A DNA stretch of 64,000 bases from Arthrobacter_H rhombi (GTDB taxonomy: Bacteria > Actinomycetota > Actinomycetes > Actinomycetales > Micrococcaceae), in NCBI RefSeq assembly GCF_039526245.1, contig NZ_BAAAIV010000006.1, positions 90,802 through 154,801 of the forward strand, in the 5' to 3' direction. The translations under genes were made by a program, and so were the position numbers. The notes under the pieces were generated by a model. The model worked only from the letters and a program-made list of their open reading frames with translations, did no database searches and was not told the DNA's origin. Positions 62,286 through 64,000 of this stretch are shown here, one piece after another (the stretch's first letter is position 1; the number at the start of each line of letters is the position of its first letter).

Positions 62286-62687
62286 ATGAAAGTTGAAACC
62301 GGACTCTTCTTGATCCTGGGGATCTTCTTCCTGCCCGTCTTCATCGTCTACGGGATCATGACCGACTGGAACGAATGGGTGGGCATCATTGCCCTGGCCC
62401 TGGCCATGGGCCTCGCCCTGATGATCGGGTTCTACCTCTACACCACAGCTAAGCGCGTCGGGCAACGTCCCGAGGACCGCGTCGACGGTGAGATCCACGA
62501 GAACGCCGGCGTCGTTGGACGTTTCTCGCCGTGGAGCTGGTGGCCGCTCGTACTTGGCCTCTCGGCGGCCATCGGCTTCCTCGGCATCGCCGTGGGATTC
62601 TGGATCACGTACATCGGCGTTGGCCTCGTGATCATCGCCTTGATCGGCTGGGTCTACGAGTACAGCCGCGGAGACCACGCACACTAG
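62286..62687 (+). CDS. ctaF: Cytochrome c oxidase subunit IV CtaF
   Basis: The 133-residue actinobacterial-specific oxidase subunit has four transmembrane helices (about 5-24, 34-52, 83-105 and 107-125) and a conserved middle loop with RPEDRVDGEIHENAGVVGRFSPWSWWPL. The start MKVETGLFLILGIFF is typical. It is the third gene of ctaCDF and is followed by a strong terminator. Confidence 0.95.
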   Translation: MKVETGLFLILGIFFLPVFIVYGIMTDWNEWVGIIALALAMGLALMIGFYLYTTAKRVGQRPEDRVDGEIHENAGVVGRFSPWSWWPLVLGLSAAIGFLGIAVGFWITYIGVGLVIIALIGWVYEYSRGDHAH

Positions 62688-62703
62688 GCCTGCGGTGAAC
62701 GTC

Positions 62704-62741
62704 AAGGGGCGGTTCCTTCCTTCGGGAAGGAACCGCCCCTT
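62704..62741 (+). terminator. Intrinsic terminator after ctaF
   Basis: A perfect 17-bp stem (62704-62720 with 62725-62741) is capped by a TTCG tetraloop and followed by TTCGTCG. It marks the end of the conserved core block; the accessory region begins after it. Confidence 0.88.
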
Positions 62742-62907
62742 TCGTCGTCCCCAGCCGATAGTCATCGTGCGTGGTTCCCACTAGCCGAACTGGCGATGCA
62801 GGTTGAGTGAACGCATGCGGCGTCATGATCTGAATGGGTGGGAGGACGAAGACGCTCTGATATGGAGTGGAGCTGTCTAAGAACCGCTGCACCAAGAGAG
62901 GGCCCTA

Positions 62908-63084
62908 ACGTCGCACACCACTGCCGCACTGAAGACAAAAGGAGGATTGGAAATCGCCCTGCGGATCCGCGAAGACGGTTGGAGCGTGGCCCCCGTGGCG
63001 AAGATGTTCATGATCTCCTGGTCCGCAGCCCGACCGCCTGTTGACGACGCTCGAAACTGGACACTATCGACGCTTGAAAAGTGA
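62908..63084 (+). pseudogene. Truncated IS481-type transposase N-terminus
   Basis: The frame reads SHTTAALKTKGGLEIALRI, then REDGWSVAPVAKMFMIS, the helix-turn-helix start typical of IS481-family transposases (a REDGW.VA..A..M.IS pattern). No start codon is left at the 5' end. After SWSAARPPVDDAR the similarity ends, and TGA follows at 63082. The DDE catalytic part is absent. Assignment is by pattern only. Confidence 0.45.
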
Positions 63085-63100
63085 ACACTCGACTATTGGA

Positions 63101-63256
63101 GATAAGGGCGACCCCGTCGACGACAACGATGTTGCTCGCCTCTCGCCGCGTGGCTATACCCACATCAACGTCCACTGCCGGTACGCGCTCGCCCCCGTGC
63201 AAGACGCGCACCTGTGCGCACTCCACGAACCGAACACCGCGAGCGTGGATGAATGA
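63101..63256 (+). pseudogene. Fragment resembling the C-terminus of a Tn3-family transposase
   Basis: The frame reads DDNDVARLSPRGYTHINVHCRYALAP and ends ASVDE before TGA at 63254. LSPxxxxHINxxxRY matches the last conserved block of Tn3-type TnpA, which lies within ~40 residues of the C-terminus, as here. The rest of the gene is missing, and it follows an unrelated transposase fragment 16 nt upstream. It is a relic, not a functional gene. Confidence 0.45.
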
Positions 63257-63331
63257 ACCGTGTCCAGATCCATTCTTTCGGGCATGGCGCTGGCCTGTGT
63301 TTTCTGTTCACCGGTGGTCGCTGCGAGTTTT

Positions 63332-63697
63332 CTAGATCGCGACGATAGCCGCCAGCACCGTGGCGGCCAGCGCGAAAGCAGTCAAGACGATCTGGAACGC
63401 GCTGGGTTCTTTGCGGCGGCGGTGGGTCACGACCGCGCCGGTCATGAGAATCGTTAGGCAGGCGCCAGCGATCGGACTGAGGACTTCGGCGGTTCCGAGG
63501 GCGATGGGCAGGATTAGTCCTACTGCGCCGAGGATCTCAGCAATGCCGATGAGTTTGATGGTGGCCGGTGAAACGGTCTCGGTCCAACCCATCCCAGCTG
63601 CTTGCAGGGCGGATTTGGAGCGGGCTAGTTTCATGCCGCCAAAACCCAGATAGAGGAGGGCGTTAAGGCCGGCGACGACCCAGAATCCAATGGTCAT
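63332..63697 (-). CDS. DoxX-like small membrane protein
   Basis: The 121-residue protein has four transmembrane helices (about 5-22, 45-66, 70-90 and 100-120) and the DoxX-family pattern: LYLGFGGMKLARSKSALQAAGMGW, then IKLIGIAEILGAVGLILP and a terminal helix after THRRRKEPS. The strong AAGGAG site 6-7 nt upstream supports the ATG at 63697. DoxX-like proteins are often paired with oxidoreductases; here only an oxidoreductase-like stub lies upstream. Base composition is less G+C-rich than the core genes. Confidence 0.85.
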   Translation of the reverse strand: MTIGFWVVAGLNALLYLGFGGMKLARSKSALQAAGMGWTETVSPATIKLIGIAEILGAVGLILPIALGTAEVLSPIAGACLTILMTGAVVTHRRRKEPSAFQIVLTAFALAATVLAAIVAI

Positions 63698-63838
63698 GAA
63701 GTACTCCTTGGGAGTGAGTCTGAGGGATCAGCAAGATGGTGGTCCTGCCGTTTATCGGTGGCCCGTTTCGCTGGGGCCACGGTCGGCGGTTTGATGGCAC
63801 ACCCCGGGCGGGTGTGCTGCCGCAAGGTTTGTAACGGG

Positions 63839-63928
63839 TCAGTCAGTGGTGATGACGGGTTTCCCGGCATTGGAAGTGGGGGAGAGGACGTCGGGTCCCT
63901 CGTAGCGGTCGTACTGTACACGTTTCAT
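63839..63928 (-). pseudogene. 29-codon stub resembling the start of a quinone oxidoreductase / zinc-type alcohol dehydrogenase
   Basis: After AGGGGG and a 5-nt gap, an ATG at 63928 opens MKRVQYDRYEGPDVLS, close to the usual N-terminus of NADPH:quinone reductases (MKAVQYDRYGGPEVL type). The frame then diverges and ends in TGA after 29 codons. About 140 nt of non-coding sequence separates it from the DoxX-like gene. A deletion has probably removed the rest; alternatively it is a small gene of unknown role. Confidence 0.35.
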
Positions 63929-64000
63929 GGTGTCCCCCTAGATGATTAATTCCTATTGGTTTCAGTGGTCGTAGGCAGTCAATGAGCGTTTGTTCGGCGC

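Noticed and set aside
62742..63331. CRISPR array or tRNA gene in the gene-poor stretch
   Set aside because: I saw no regularly spaced repeats and no cloverleaf-capable segment; the stretch contains transposase fragments and otherwise unremarkable sequence.
63694..63921. 75-codon minus-strand frame overlapping the DoxX-like start
   Set aside because: It has low-complexity Pro/Thr/Ser composition, no Shine-Dalgarno, and conflicts with the oxidoreductase-like stub in another frame.

Overview
The window is chromosomal DNA from a high-G+C actinobacterium, most likely a member of the Micrococcaceae (Arthrobacter and relatives). The evidence is the strong G/C third-position bias, mycobacterial-type proteins (mIHF, type 2 OMP decarboxylase, a Z-type prenyl synthase, a PriA without helicase motifs, CtaF), tightly overlapping operons (ATGA, TGATG and TAATG junctions), and many genes that begin 6-7 nt after a TANNNT -10 box, the arrangement of leaderless mRNAs. 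The family is inferred; no rRNA gene is present to settle it.

Layout. 1-5.7 kb: 3' end of mltG, then aroE-aroC-aroK-aroB, a TPR-like protein, efp and nusB. 5.8-7.0 kb: PrsW-type membrane protease on the minus strand. 7.1-16.0 kb: the pyrimidine operon pyrR-pyrB-pyrC-(membrane protein)-carA-carB-pyrF, with a PyrR-binding hairpin over the pyrR ribosome-binding site. 16.1-21.9 kb: mihF-gmk-rpoZ-coaBC-metK-priA. 21.9-28.2 kb: an alpha/beta hydrolase and a SorC-type regulator facing the glycerol genes glpD, glpF and glpK. 28.2-36.7 kb: leuS behind a leader-peptide attenuator, then degV, comEA, comEC and holA. 36.8-41.6 kb: rpsT, a PemK/MazF-like locus split by an in-frame TGA, lepA, hemW and a DUF4870 protein. 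41.7-51.0 kb: DUF3097, CIRCE-hrcA-dnaJ-rsmE, a GerMN/Gmad2 lipoprotein, then phoH-ybeY-CBS protein-era. 51.0-54.6 kb: a second leucine leader peptide and a pseudoknot-type element, then leuA, recO and uppS. 54.7-59.5 kb: alpha/beta hydrolase, pyrD, DUF3043 protein, M20 dipeptidase and erpA. 59.5-62.7 kb: cytochrome c oxidase genes ctaC-ctaD-ctaF.

The last 1.25 kb (62.75-64.0 kb) is different. It holds fragments that look like an IS481-type transposase N-terminus and a Tn3-type transposase C-terminus, a DoxX-like membrane protein, and a stub resembling the start of a quinone oxidoreductase. I see nothing recognisable in 62742-62907. Everything upstream is conserved core genome.

The most interesting signals are regulatory. 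Both leuS (leucyl-tRNA synthetase) and leuA (first enzyme of leucine synthesis) are preceded by short, apparently leaderless reading frames whose leucine codons are all or nearly all the rare CTT and CTA. The leuS leader is followed by a hairpin and a textbook intrinsic terminator. The leuA leader is followed by two interlocking stems that form a potential pseudoknot reaching the leuA ribosome-binding site. Together they look like one leucine-sensing regulon using two output mechanisms. Other control elements are the PyrR hairpin, a perfect 14-bp palindrome between the SorC regulator and glpD, and a CIRCE element before hrcA.
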